Source of the DNA: Oreohelix idahoensis
Lineage: Eukaryota > Mollusca > Gastropoda > Stylommatophora > Oreohelicidae
Length of the DNA: 64,000 nucleotides
Reading direction: 5' to 3'
Assembly: GCA_024509875.1 (NCBI GenBank)
Contig: JAMPIV010000305.1
Location: forward strand, 310,001 to 374,000
Shown in pieces: positions 8,687-20,207 of the stretch. The translations under genes and the position numbers were made by a program. Under the pieces are notes generated by a model. It had not been told where the DNA came from. It worked only from the letters and a program-made list of their open reading frames with translations, and did no database searches. Each line of letters starts with the position of its first letter. The first letter of the stretch is position 1.

Positions 8687-11004
8687 TGTAGTGATTTCTA
8701 AATACAATATCTAAATTAATATATAACAGTATAGGGCATAAAGGCAAAGATAAGAAAGTACAAAAGAATTTTCTGCTAGAACGGTTGGTGTCGCCTACGC
8801 CTTCAGATTATTATTTGCTAACGAATAGCCGAACAAAACGGTACCCAATTTTTCAAATTCGTCCTTGACATAAACACCCACTTTTCCTAGTTCTAAGAAA
8901 ATATTTGCCTAAAATGCATTGTGGAACGAGGAGGGGCAAGGATAGATGAAATGCTAATTCGTTTCGCATTGATTTTAAACTAAAAGCCAACTGTAGCACA
9001 GTGGCAAGCCTGGCCTTAGGGGTTTCCCCAAATACAATGAAAAAGTTAGAATTGTGGACACTACGGTCATGTAAACATGTTAAGCTCTTATTGTGAATGA
9101 CCTAAGCTCTCGTATTCAGCTTGATATTACATGGAAAAAGAGTGATCGAGAGGTAGTTTAAAAATAAACGACTAACATAGAAAAAAAGATAGAATTTTGA
9201 ACCAAACCACATAGCCCCTTAAAAATCGTAGATTCGTGTACCTGAAGACTTGCTGACCAAGAATATGTTATTAGTTATATAAATAGTCCCTTAACTAATC
9301 AACTATTGATAAAACCATACATAGAGATCAGAGATACTGTCAGGTCAAGTCATATCTGCTTAGATTGGATCGCATATTTTTTGGGAAAAAAGTAGGTGAC
9401 AGATAGGCTAGGATGGTACAGTGAATCTGATTGGGTGACATTTGAAGTGAGACGAAATATTATTGGCTGACCTTTGAATAAACATAAATAGCCTAGTAAC
9501 GTAGAAAAGTTTGAATGATATTTTTTGAAAGACTGTTTACCCTTGTAAAATTAAAAGTGATTGGCCAACTGAATCGATATTGTCAGAATAAGCGTTAGGG
9601 GGGATGCCATTACTAGAAAAGTTTCAACAGTGATAGATGAGATCAGGCTGTGCTTTTAAATACATTTCTGGGCAGCCTGGACAACAAAACAGATCGAAAC
9701 TGTGTCAGTCATCGTCTCTGTGTATTTCATTGAACAAAATTGTGGTAAGATTGACATTTATTAATCTGTATTTTATATAAAAATTGAATGTGAAATAATA
9801 ATATATGTCTGGACATGAGTGGGTCTATAGCGAACATGAGGCAAAGCCTAAAGATTGATCCACCATGTCAGAGAGGTGTAAAAATACAAGAATATGTATG
9901 ATTGTCATAAAGGAGCATAACACCTATCCTATTATATGGAAGAGATTACAGCTGGAATTGCAGTGGCGTTGTAACTATTAGGGGAGAGGAATACTGGTGT
10001 ACATTGTCACGTCAAAAGAAAATGGTGGCATAGGTTTGTATAAGGATATGATCCTTTTTGTTTGTTTGTAATGTACATGTCCTTAACTGTGGACTATTGG
10101 TGTATGCTAGATATTACGAAGGATGCATACCTTCACATTTCAGAGGTCCTGGGTACTGACGTTAATGTGGTACCAAACGCTTGAAAACTGATTGATTCAG
10201 GACTCTGCCTGTTTACTGCGAGCCCATGCTAGTGGCCATTGCCTATCAAACAGGGAACAGATTGTCAAGCGAGCAGAGGAAAGGTTCAACCTATATTCTA
10301 CTGCAAAGATAAGTTCTCGTTCGGCACCTGAAAGCTCAATTACAGAACTTTAAAAGAAGAAATATAAAAAGTGACAGTGAATAAAACTGGGACAGATATT
10401 TAATAGTTCCACAAGTGACAGATATAAACAAACATTACTAAAAGGGTATGATTTAAAACAACAACCTAGTAGTACTACCAGTATTTCCTTAAAGTAGGAG
10501 AACACTACAGACGTATATGAGAATAGGATTTTTATGTATGGACAGAGGATCTATTGTGCTATTTGACTGATGTAATTGATTATTTTGATTTCACTTTTAA
10601 ATTGTCAATCCTGATTCCAAATAAATTAGAATCAGGACAATAAAATTGTAAAAATTATCTTTACACAAAATTCAACCACAGTCTTAAATAAGATAGCCTT
10701 TTAGAGTGTCGTTTGTATGTTATTGTGGTAGTACTGTGTGCTGTTGTGAATAATAAACTATTTGTTTGTATGTTTGTTGATTTTTGTACATTACACTCTA
10801 CATTCATAACCCAAGACACAACACGAAGTCATTTAATAATAATATAAATACATTTTGATTGAGATAAAAAAGGTGGTAGCTGAAAGGTACCCTGAAAAGT
10901 TCACAATACTATTGGGTAAATTCAGGGACCTTCATAGCTAATCTCATTTATTAACATATTAATACCTAAACTAACAACAAATTCATAACATCAAATCCAC
11001 CACA
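8687..11004 (+). repeat. Right-hand LTR of element A
   Basis: About 2318 bp, TGTAGTGATTTC to CCACCACA, preceded by the purine tract at about 8673-8686. Relative to the LTR at 2039-4364 it lacks 10 bp near 9868, lacks one AAT unit near 10840 and has a 5-bp gain near 10970. After 11004 the sequence changes to LINE coding DNA. The left target duplication is outside the window, so ATCAG after the LTR is only the predicted duplicate. Confidence 0.87.
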
Positions 11005-11532
11005 ATCAGGAAGCAGAAGAATCATGCCCGAAAACAGTTCAAGAATGCAGTGGACTCAGAAGAGGAGAGATTACAACAGGTTTGGGAGCACCTGAAAGGT
11101 CAACATAATGCTCTTTGTAGAGCAGAAATAACCTTGCAGGAAAAGAAGGAAAACATGAAGGGATAGGGAAAGATTCTTCAAACAGCCCTTCAAGTTTGCC
11201 AAAGAACTGTGTGAACAGCCACGGTCAGGAACACTAAACATTAGGAAAGAAGATCTGGAAGAACACCTTGGAATGACCTGTTCAGACAGTCGCAAAGATC
11301 AGCCTTTCACCAGCTTGGCAGGCCTTATATTGCCTAGTAAGCTAGGGGCTGAATTCAACACTAAGCCCCCAACAGGGCAAGAAATAGGAAGCATTGTCCA
11401 GAAAGTATGGTGCAAGTGAGCTCCAGGTCCTAATGGTGTCCCATATGTAGTATATAAGAGATGTCAAAGTTCTCAAATAACGGCTGTGTTTGCTGAAAAA
11501 TGGATGTAGAAACCAGCTCGTAAGCAAATATA

Positions 11533-12855
11533 CAAGGGGGTTGACATAAGTCTTGGGCCTGACCATGAAGGAGTCACAAGAGGAAGATGAAACTTGGTAC
11601 ATTAAAGTTCATCATATTTGCACTGAATATGTAAAGTACGCCTTTATTTCTTCAATGGGTTTTCCCTCTACGGTGCATGGCGCAATGTACCCTATTGACC
11701 GGATCTGCTGCTCCAAAGATTTGACAAAACAATGGAAAAGAAGGAGGCCAGAGCTGTGATAAAATTTCTGATTTTTCAGGGAAAAACACCTACAGAAATA
11801 CACAGGGAGATGGAACCCGTGTTTAGTGATTCTTGTCCTTCATATACTTCGTTCGGTAAAAAAACTGGTGTCAACAGTTTAAGTGCGGCCGCTCAAATGT
11901 TGCTGATCTGCCAAGATCTGGTAGACCAGCCTCTGAGTGCAACGATGAAAATGCAACAAGAGTGAAGAAAATCATTGACCAGGATCAAAAAATGACAATT
12001 GTGGAGATAGCTAGTAGAGTAAAACTAAATGAAAGAACAGTTTATAGAATTTTTTACAACAGACTGAACATGAGAAAAGTGTGTGCACGCTGGGTTCCGC
12101 GACTGTTGACACGTGAACAGAAGCAAACGAGGGTAAATTGCTGTCAACAGTTGCTCAAAAAGTGTCAGTCAAAAAATATTTTGGAGACCATGGTGACAGT
12201 AGATGAGACTTGGGTACACCATTATGACCCCGAATCCAAAATTGCCATCATGTAATGGAAAACCCCGGGCTTCCCAACACCTGTCAAGCCGAGGGCGCAG
12301 AAATCTGCAGGAAAAGGGATGCTGACTGTTTTTTGTGACGGCAAAGGTATCCTTTTGAAAGATTATCTGCCTCGTGGCAACACAGTTAATGGACAGTACT
12401 ATGCAGATCTTCTCACAAAACTAAGAAAGGTTGTGACCAGGAAACGAGGGATAACGCTGTCAAAATCTTCCTTTGCTTCAAGACAACGCGCCCTCTCATA
12501 AAGCACGGCTTGCGCAGCTAGCAGCCAACGATTTGAATATTGAAATTCTTCCACACCCACCATATTCTCCAGATTTGGCTCCATCAGACTTTTTTATATT
12601 CCCAAATCTTAAAAAACAGCTAAAAGGAAATCATTGTGACAGCGATGAAGAGGTTATACTGGCATGTGATGACTGGTTTAGTATGAAAAAATAGGGTGTT
12701 CTACTCCCAAGGTCTTTTCAAGGTCAAGCAGAGATGGCAGAAGTGTGTCAATTCAGACGGTGGCTATATTGAAAAGGAATAAACACTATACAAAATTTCA
12801 GCTCTCTGTGACATGTCCTTCATGGTCAGGCCCAAGACTTATGTCAATCCCCTTG
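11533..12855 (+). mobile_element. mariner DNA transposon
   Basis: 1323 bp with terminal inverted repeats of about 40 bp: CAAGGGGGTTGACATAAGTC at the left and its reverse complement, with one change (CAAGGGGATTGAC), at the right. TA target duplications sit at 11531-11532 and 12856-12857. It contains one decayed D,D34D transposase and is inserted in the RT region of the LINE. Confidence 0.93.
11732..12694 (+). pseudogene. mariner transposase, broken
   Basis: Cut-and-paste transposase with an N-terminal helix-turn-helix domain and a DDD catalytic core. Seen: an N-terminal piece beginning MEKKEARAVIKF; after a frameshift near 11930, a helix-turn-helix region with MTIVEIASRVKLNERTVYRI; the first Asp in VTVDETWVHHYDP; an in-frame TAA at about 12253 in place of a conserved codon; then the second Asp in LQDNAPSH and the third in SPDLAPSD, in a different frame. 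The spacing of these last two is exactly 34 residues (DD34D). All three catalytic Asp codons survive, but at least two frameshifts and a stop inactivate it. Confidence 0.88.
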
Positions 12856-12857
12856 TA

Positions 12858-14390
12858 CTGTTAAAAAAAAAAAGAAACGCATAGCTACTGAAGGCACACA
12901 CATAGCCATAATTTTGACATTCAATAACTTTTTTAATTTAATGTATTAATTGTTCAAATTGCACACAAGAATACTTTAGGGTTTAACCAATCAATTGACA
13001 GTTGTTTTGCATCTGGGTCACGAGAATTTTTGTGGCGTACGGGCTTTCCCGTTAGCATGGTGTGTGGCCTCCTCTTGCATCGATCAGCGACTGGCATCTC
13101 CTGGGTATGGATGCGATCAGACGTCTGATGTGGGCCTGTGGGATGGCTGCCCACTCTTCCTGGGGTGTCTGGAACAGATCACGACGATTGGCTGGAGCAA
13201 CGTCTCGGCGACAAACACGTCTATGCAGCTCATCCCACAGGTGCTCAATCGGACTCATGTCTGGAGACAGGGAAGGGTGAGGATGTTGTTGGCAGTCAGG
13301 AACTGCGTGGCCAACCGTGCACAATGGGGTCTGGCGTTGTCCTGTTGAAACACAGACCTTTGGGCAGCCAAAAGTGGAAGGACATGGGGTCGAAGAATTT
13401 CATTGACGTATCGTTGCGCATTCAAGCCTCCTTCAATGTGCACCAATTGACTCCTTCCGTTGTAACTGATCATTCCCCACATCATTGCACCTCCACCACC
13501 GTGCGGCGGAGCTTCATCAACGCAATTTTGGGCAAAACGTTCATTTCGCCTACGGTAGACCCTACGCCGTCTATCATGACGCTGCAACAAAAAGAAAGAT
13601 TCTTCACTAAACCAGACACGTCTCCATTGATTGTCAGCTGCCCAGGGACGATGCTGGTCGGTTCAAAGAAGTCGATTTTGGCGATGGCGTCACGTAAGGA
13701 CAGGTCCTCGGTGAGGTCGTTGTGCCCAAAGTCCAGCGTCATGCAGTCTATTCCAGACAGTTTGATCAGACACATGACGTCCTGCAGGCAATGACTGGGC
13801 AGTTGAAGAAGCTGTTGTAAACCTGTCTCTGAGGTGACGAAGCCGAATAAAGCGATCCTCCGCTGCTGTTGTCACTCTGGGTCGTCCACTGCGATGCCGG
13901 TCTTCAACTGAGCCAGTTGCTTGGAACCGGTGCCAAAGTCGACCGATGGTACTCTGATGCACGTTTAGATGCCTGGCAACCTGACTTTGACTTTCGCCTG
14001 CATGCAGTCGGCCAATAGCAATGTTCCTTAAATTTATCGATAGAGACGCCATAAATGTCTGCTTGAAAATGAACTGAATTTTTTGTGTGTGTAACGTTAT
14101 CCTTTTATAGGGTTTCAGTTGCGTAGTCAGTGAGTAGTGTTCACCCCAAATTTTGTTGCTTTCACATACGCGCAACATGAGCTGTAGTCAAAAATTGCGT
14201 CATAAACACTATTGACCACTGCGTTGTAACGATTACAAAAACGAACGCAATTCAGGTCAACACGTGCATTTGACACTGTAAAGAACATTTGAGGCTGGTT
14301 TTTATATACCCTAGCACTAAATTTTACTTACAAACTCATAAAAACGCTTCCTCAGATAGCTATGTGTTTCTTTTTTTTTTTTTTGAACAG
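12858..14390 (-). mobile_element. Tc1-like DNA transposon abutting the mariner
   Basis: 1533 bp. The left end reads CTGTT, then an A-run, then GAAACGCATAGCT; the right end is its reverse complement with small changes (AGCTATGTGTTTC, T-run, GAACAG). It is flanked by TA at 12856-12857 and 14391-14392. The left TA is the same dinucleotide that closes the mariner. LINE coding resumes directly after the right TA. Confidence 0.88.
13052..14052 (-). pseudogene. Tc1-like transposase, broken
   Basis: Starts with MASLSINLRN at 14052. A bipartite helix-turn-helix DNA-binding region follows (GESQSQVARHLNVHQSTIGR, then DRHRSGRPR), then the catalytic region. The usual FSDESRF is read as FSEESFF, so the first catalytic Asp codon (13603-13605) is now Glu. 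The second Asp is in FQQDNARPH, and the Glu is in MSPIEHLWDEL. A frameshift near 13255 separates the second and third catalytic residues, and another near 13690 separates the DNA-binding half. The C-terminus ends at 13052. Non-functional. Confidence 0.88.
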
Positions 14391-16171
14391 TATAGTTCCC
14401 AAAGGAACAAAATTTCACAGACACCAGTCAGTTCAGGCTAATCTCACAAGTGAATGTAGAAGAAGGGAAGATATTCTTCACAGTGATGGCTAAAAGGTTC
14501 ACCACATACCTCCTGGAGAATGGGTCATTGACACTACCATCCAGAAAGGGGGAATCTCAGGTACCCCAGGGTGTCCAGAGCATACCACAATAATCTGGGA
14601 AGCAATTCAAAAGGCAAAGTTTGACAGAACAAATCTCTATGTAATCTGGTTAGAATTAGCTAATGCGTATGTATCTGTTCCACACCAGATGCTGTGGCAG
14701 GTCCTGGAAATGTACGATGTTCCACAAGAAAGTGCAGCAATGTTGAAGCTGTATTTCTCAGGGTTTTCTGTCAGATTTTCAACCAAGAGTACACGACAAA
14801 GTGGACTGACCTACAAGTTGAAACTTTGATGGGATGTACTATCTCTCCGATACTGTTCATGTTGGCTATGCAGGTAATCCTCAGAGTGGCTGAAGGATTT
14901 GCGTGAGGTCCAAAACTCAGTTGGAAGGTGTCACATGCCACCGCTTAAACCATTCATGGATGACACAACAATTCTGAGATCAGATGAACATCAGGCCTGG
15001 AGAATGTTAGTGCGCCTGGATGAACTAATCAGTGGGTGCAGAATGAGTTTCAAACCTAAGAAGTCTAGAAGCCTATCAGTCAGGAAAGGGAAGACATCTG
15101 AGGTCACAGTTCAACAGACAATAGAAATGGCAGACAGAGGACTGCAGATCATAGACCAAAGCAGACACATAAGAAAGGTAAGCTGTGGTGCCTCCAGTTC
15201 ATGTTGATCCCTAAACTGCTAAATACTTAACTATATATGAAATGTGCACAAGTAAAGTGGGAGCTATTGTGAGAAATGTCAACAAGTTGATAAGGAAATG
15301 GCTAGAGTTACCATTTATCAGGTGTAGCGTTGTACTGCAAGAAGGCAAAGCTTGTATTTCCTTTCAAGTCAGTTGTGAAAGAAAATAAAGCAGGGAAGGT
15401 GAGGCTCGCAATGATGCTGTGGGAGTCAGCAGATGACATAGTAGTCCATTTACCCCACAATGAGAGCTGGAAGGAAGTGGAAAGTGTTTGTGCTACCCAA
15501 GAATCGCTGAAGCTGAAGGAGGTAATCAGATACACACAGACGAATAGACGGGGATTTGGCCATGGTAAGATCAATGTATGACCTGCCGTCATCCGCAAAC
15601 CTTGTGAGATGGGTAAAGACTGATGATGCACAGTGCTACCTGTGCCATGTAGAGGCAGACACTTAAACATGTTCTTTCAGCTTGCAGGGCGTCATTAGGG
15701 CAAGGGCAATACAAATGGCGTCACAACAAAGTACTAAATGAGCTGGCTGCTACAACAGACATGTCAAGGGTGAAGGCGAGCAGCGAAGACAGACCGAGTA
15801 CCACACAGACACTTTCTGAGAGCAGGAAAGTCAGCACCAAGTAGCAGTTTAACATCTATTCTTGACTGCAAATGACTGGGAGATGGCAGTAGATCTACCT
15901 AGGCGAAGGACATATTCAGAAAGTATCAGAAGATCTGCACCAAGCAGTCAGATGATAATGCTGCGGAGCTTTCTGTGGCAAATTATTGTACATTTTTAGG
16001 TTGCCAACCCCTTACAGAACCTCAGATTAGTCACCGTGTACGACATAAATGATGGAGCAGTAGTCATAGTTTTTTTATTTGCCTCATAAGAGGTCGTCGG
16101 AATCTACACTGGGCTATTTAAAGCACTCTGTACCATGAAAAAAATAAAATAATCTACTTTAGATAGGCTAC

Positions 16172-16620
16172 TTGTGTACTTGTACAGATTTGGAAGAGAG
16201 AGTGCCATACTATCCAATCGTCTTCCTCCTCGCCTGGTTCCAATCTAGTCCTCGGTCCTTCAGAGAATGTCTAATGCTGTCCTTCCAGCTGACTCTGGGT
16301 CATCCTGGAGGTCTGGATCCTTGGCTGTTAGTTTCTCATACTTGTGGTAGCAAATCTTTTCCCATTCTGCAGACATGGCTACACCATCATAGCTGGGACT
16401 GTTCTAATTGGGTCTGTAGTGGATGGGTTTTGAGGCGTTGCCGTATCGTCTGGCTGCGGACCATGTCTCTTCTTGTTGCTTCAACCACCTTCCTCAGATA
16501 CCTCATTTCTGAGATTTGGAGCGAGCTGACTTTTGGGGGTTTTAGTCATTGCTCATGACTCGCATCCGTAGGTAAAGACTGGAACATAGGTGGAGCGGTA
16601 TACAGCTACATGTATAAATG
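16172..16620 (-). pseudogene. LINE RT C-terminal fragment
   Basis: On the reverse strand the sequence reads VPVFTYGCESWAMTK, then (frameshifted) a Lys/Arg-rich stretch with CRMGKDLLPQVWE, then a Gly/Arg-Pro segment and SWKDSIRHSLKDRGLDW. This is the usual end of an APE-type LINE RT ORF (thumb and C-terminal tail). It is orientated opposite to the neighbouring LINE and carries frameshifts. Confidence 0.65.
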
Positions 16621-16689
16621 AGCACAATTTTACTAAGTGCATATTTAAGCACTATGTTTGTGTTTTTTAAAATGTATAACTAAACCCCA

Positions 16690-16980
16690 AATGCGCGTTC
16701 AATTGACATAGTGGTTAGAGCACTGGTTTCTCGCGGCAACAATGCCAGGTTCGATTCACAGTATCAACACGCTTCAGTTTACCCATCTGTTAATGAGTGC
16801 CTGACTTTTCTCTTGAGTTAGGGAAGAGAAAGGCATCGAGGAAGGGAACTGGTCACCCCCACCCCTTGAAGCTAGACCTATTATAGTGAAGTCTTTAACA
16901 CTTTACTTCCCTAGGCAGTATCTGTCATGTGACTACCTTTACTTAAAACAGCAGATGACAGCTGCAGTTAAACAATAAAT
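16690..16980 (+). mobile_element. tRNA-like SINE
   Basis: An A-box-like TAGTGGTTAGAGC (about 16712-16724) and a B-box GGTTCGATTC (about 16749-16758) are spaced as in a tRNA-derived RNA polymerase III promoter. They are followed by a non-tRNA body with GGGAAGAGAAAGGCATCGAG and no ORF. The exact ends are not certain. Confidence 0.65.
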
Positions 16981-18000
16981 CATTAAATTGTCCCAAAGAT
17001 TTTTATTAGTACATTTCGAATTTCATGAGTACCATAGCTTAAATTTCCTGATCTCTAATAAGAATTTGACCCGGTGTCCAAAAGGTCGCTCCCTAGAAAG
17101 TTAGACCATTATCTGGGTCATGCATGAGTCTGATTGGGTTAAAACAAACTATCCTTTGTGATGCAGACGACATGGTTACTATTCAGATTTAGCCAACTTT
17201 TTTCGTAACCGGTAAACGAAACATGACTTTCCCTGATTTTGTCGACTTTGGGAATATTATTTCGGGAATATTGTATTGGGTTTATATTAGAACATTTACT
17301 CTCTCGATGGTACCCCCTCCTGGCTGGCACCCGGGCTGGACCGCCCCCCCCCCCCCCCCTACCGTAGTACGCCTATGCACTCACTCCTGTTGCTTTGTTG
17401 AGGAGAGATCCACGCAGTAGCAGTCTATCTTAACATTTCAAGCACCAAACAAATTGCAAACGAGCGTCTGATTTTGGTAGGGGTCCCACCACTTCCCTCA
17501 TGTAGAACATTACTACGTGACAACAGAAGATATTGCCCTTTTACATGGCATTTTCAAATTCCATGACCATATAAGGCCTAGCTACTTTCGTTTCACCTGT
17601 CATGTTTACAGACTCACTACTTCACAGATCTATCGCTGATAATGTCCTCCAAGATATTACTTATAGTTGATTATTACAAATTCATTCTGCCGGAAGTGTT
17701 ACATCGCTTTCTGTATCATTTTAATAAGACTGATATCTTCCGACATCCCAGTAAAACCGGCCGTGTATTTGGACACACGTACTTTTTGCGAACTGATACC
17801 TATCTCAAAATACCATCTGTTGTCCATATTGGACAGCTGATATAACATTAGTGGCGATTATTTATAACCCATGTCCCCGTAACACATGTTTTTATCTACC
17901 TTCCCCGACAAAAAGTCTGGTTTTTTCGCCACATACCGTCTGGGGTAATAAAGATTACTCTGGTATCTCTCAGTCGTGTGTTTGGTGTAACAATAAGAAT
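16981..18000. other. No recognised gene; contains a 16-C run
   Basis: Mostly AT-rich sequence. A run of 16 C lies at 17344-17359. A 67-codon ORF at 17642-17845 and a 77-codon ORF at 17851-18084 are open but match nothing I recognise; the second runs into the LTR at 18006. Probably older host or repeat DNA. Confidence 0.5.
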
Positions 18001-18005
18001 CTCGC
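18001..18005. repeat. Left target duplication CTCGC of the element B array
   Basis: CTCGC directly before the first LTR equals CTCGC directly after the last LTR (33143-33147). Five bp is the usual Ty3/gypsy target duplication. Confidence 0.85.
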
Positions 18006-19814
18006 TGTCATGGAGCAGTCTATCCTTTCTCTTCCTAAATCTTCCACATTCCTTTACTCAGTCCATCCTGTCACTGTTTTCTAGTCTTCCCTATGACCCT
18101 CTTCTTTTTTTTTCCTACGAGAACGCGAGATCAGGTGAAGTTCTTGTATTAAATTTCGTTAACAGGCCATTTAGATTCCGCAGGTAGGGTTTTGCGAAGA
18201 CGCGATGGTAATGGTGGGTTTTTCTGGGTGACATCAATTAACCCGTGACCCATAGACGACCACCTATTTCCGGTCTTAAACTGTATTTATCAGAGGAAAA
18301 TGTAACTTTACTTTACTCTCTTGATGAACACCGTGAAAGCAGCCTAAACTAAATTTTAAGTACATAAGACTTTTAAAGAATATACACAGATTGTACACAA
18401 CTGTGTGTAAAGTCAATAACGTGCTTATGAATATATTCAAATATTCAAGTTCTGATTGTGTGAACCTGAAGTGATTTTGTGTGGTGAGTTATCTCCCAAA
18501 ATTATTTGTTTAATTATTGCTTAATGATACAAGTGTAATTTGCAGAAGAAGTATGTGGTTGACTATGATAAGAAACATATGTTATGCTATTGGATTTAGT
18601 TCTTCCATATCCATTATGTACCTGTATAACATATTATTAATTTTCTTATATGATTTGCTTATAGTATTTTATTACTGTGCATTATTGCTTGCCTTATTAG
18701 AACACAACTCTGTTATGAGTATACATTATGAAAGCTGTTGTTCCTTGCTGAAAAATAATTAAGAATTAATTATTAACTAAAGATACACCAGACTACAAGA
18801 CAGACTGTTGATTGTGGAAAATAGTAAGACATATTAAGTGTAGAGGAGAGACACTTGACTTGGAAGGATGAGGACAGAGCCTGTTAGACAATGGTCACTG
18901 AGATATATTTTACATACAGTGTACTGGACAGTCAAAGTCTTCAGTGGTAAGTGTGCCTATGCTCTGAGACCAAAAGTCTTCGGGGAGGAACTTAATACAT
19001 GTAAAATCTCTTTAGACAAGAGATTAATGGTCCCCTTACTTTGTTCTCCAGTGCAGAGTGTCAGTAACATAGGACCTGGCTTCGACCTCCCTCAATTTTG
19101 CTGAGCCCAAAAATCAAGAAGGGACAGGGACTGAATCTTCACCCCTGAGTGTGAACCAGACATCCTTAAAGACACTAGTGCCACACAGGGCAGTCAGTCA
19201 CCACCACGTGCTCTCATCAAGAAGTCACAGCAGAGTGTCCTCTCAGCCTACATCCTACAAGAACACTACGATAAGTATAATAAAGCGAAGGAAGACCACA
19301 TACACCCATAGCCATCAAACGCTCAGACTTAGTCAGGGAAGAAAATAAGGCACCCCACTGGGACCTAGATTCCTGTTTATTTTTCAGATTTAAACGTCCA
19401 TATTTTTTTTTTCATCAGATGTAAAATAACCCTTTGTAAATGTGATTCCCTTAATAAATAGCATATTGTTTATTTACTTACTACACGTCTGAGTCAATTT
19501 GATAAAATATCATAAGCCTGTCCAGGGCTCTCTTTTTGTGATTACTTCCCTTTCTTGTTTACTGTCCTTTTTTTTACTGTCGAATTGTCAACATCGTGTG
19601 GTGTATGTTAGTTGTGGAACAAAGTCACGTGGGAGAACAACTTGTCTGATATTCTTATATGGTATTTAATTACCCTTGATTCCAGACAGTTAACCTCTTG
19701 GTTTCATAACAAATAACATCATTATTACAGTATTGCAAGAAAATCAATCTATATTCTTAGTGTTATAGTGAGCAGTTGACCTGTGTCGACCTTGCTCTCT
19801 CCCTACGCGTGACA
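18006..19814 (+). repeat. Element B LTR 1 (5')
   Basis: 1809 bp, TGTCATGGAG to ACGCGTGACA, with terminal TG/CA. AATAAA at about 19453-19458 is the likely poly(A) signal. The two extra bases relative to the other LTRs come from T-runs. Confidence 0.92.
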
Positions 19815-19816
19815 AG

Positions 19817-19834
19817 TGGGGGCTCGCCTCGAGA
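19817..19834 (+). promoter_or_regulatory. Element B primer binding site, tRNA-Pro-like
   Basis: TGGGGGCTCG two bases after the LTR matches the first 10 bases of the classical tRNA-Pro primer site, and the next 8 are divergent. It is repeated after LTR 2 at about 26481-26498. Confidence 0.7.
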
Positions 19835-20207
19835 TTTAAGTATCCTAGCGCACAGTAGCTCTCGCTGGTGATACGAATAGCAAAGAGCTGAGGCATAAAC
19901 CATTGCCTTTGCTCAAAAATATTGCTTTTCTTCACCTTCTAGAGTGAGAATCTTTTTCTATCCCCTAGACTTTATCGTTGTAGCATCTGGACAGGATATT
20001 AAGAATTAATTGAAGCTAGTAGTGTGGTGGTTTTCCTTTTTCAAATAACTTTCTAAGAAGTTAATTTTAGTTAAGGAGTGAGTGAGTGTATGGAGTTAAT
20101 GTGCTATTAGTCATATTCTATTCACTGACTAACATTATTGCTTTGGTAAAAAATTGTTCTTGTATATTGGGAGATAATTTACCCACAAGATTTATTCAGC
20201 ACCAACA

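Larger units (their letters stand above)
2039..11004 (+). mobile_element. Gmr1-like LTR element A, complete LTR-internal-LTR unit
   Basis: LTR (2039-4364), leader with primer-binding-like repeats, Gag-containing ORF (4668-6716), RT/RNase H ORF in the -1 frame (to 8614), polypurine tract, LTR (8687-11004). It shares its left LTR with a second internal copy, so the locus is a tandem array and not a single insertion. Protease and a recognisable integrase core are missing, so the copy is probably non-autonomous. To the right it abuts LINE coding sequence at 11005, which indicates insertion into an older LINE. Confidence 0.87.
11005..16010 (+). pseudogene. Decayed LINE (non-LTR) RT, host of three insertions
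   Basis: Translated pieces in all three forward frames match one LINE ORF: a basic linker (about 11010-11290), the start of RT with PGPNGVPYVVYKR (about 11420-11460), then, after two DNA transposons, WEAIQKAKFDRTNLYVIWLE, ANAYVSVPHQMLWQVLE, FSGFSVRFSTK, the FMDDTTIL catalytic box (about 14953-14976), RLDELISGCRMSFKPKKS, and a C-terminal HVLSACRASL / WRHNKVL segment (about 15667-15740). The last part resembles the zinc-finger/endonuclease tail of LINEs with restriction-like endonucleases (from memory of the family; moderate certainty). Many stops and frameshifts make it dead. The 5' part should lie left of the element A array, outside the window. Confidence 0.7.

Noticed and set aside
17642..18084. 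Possible host exon before the element B array
   Set aside because: Two short ORFs without recognised domains, splice signals not convincing; left as unannotated.
18517..19348. Three small ORFs inside the element B LTR, one hydrophobic
   Set aside because: Their repetition at 25182 and 31847 only reflects LTR identity. The hydrophobic one comes from AT-rich codons, and there is no evidence of selection.
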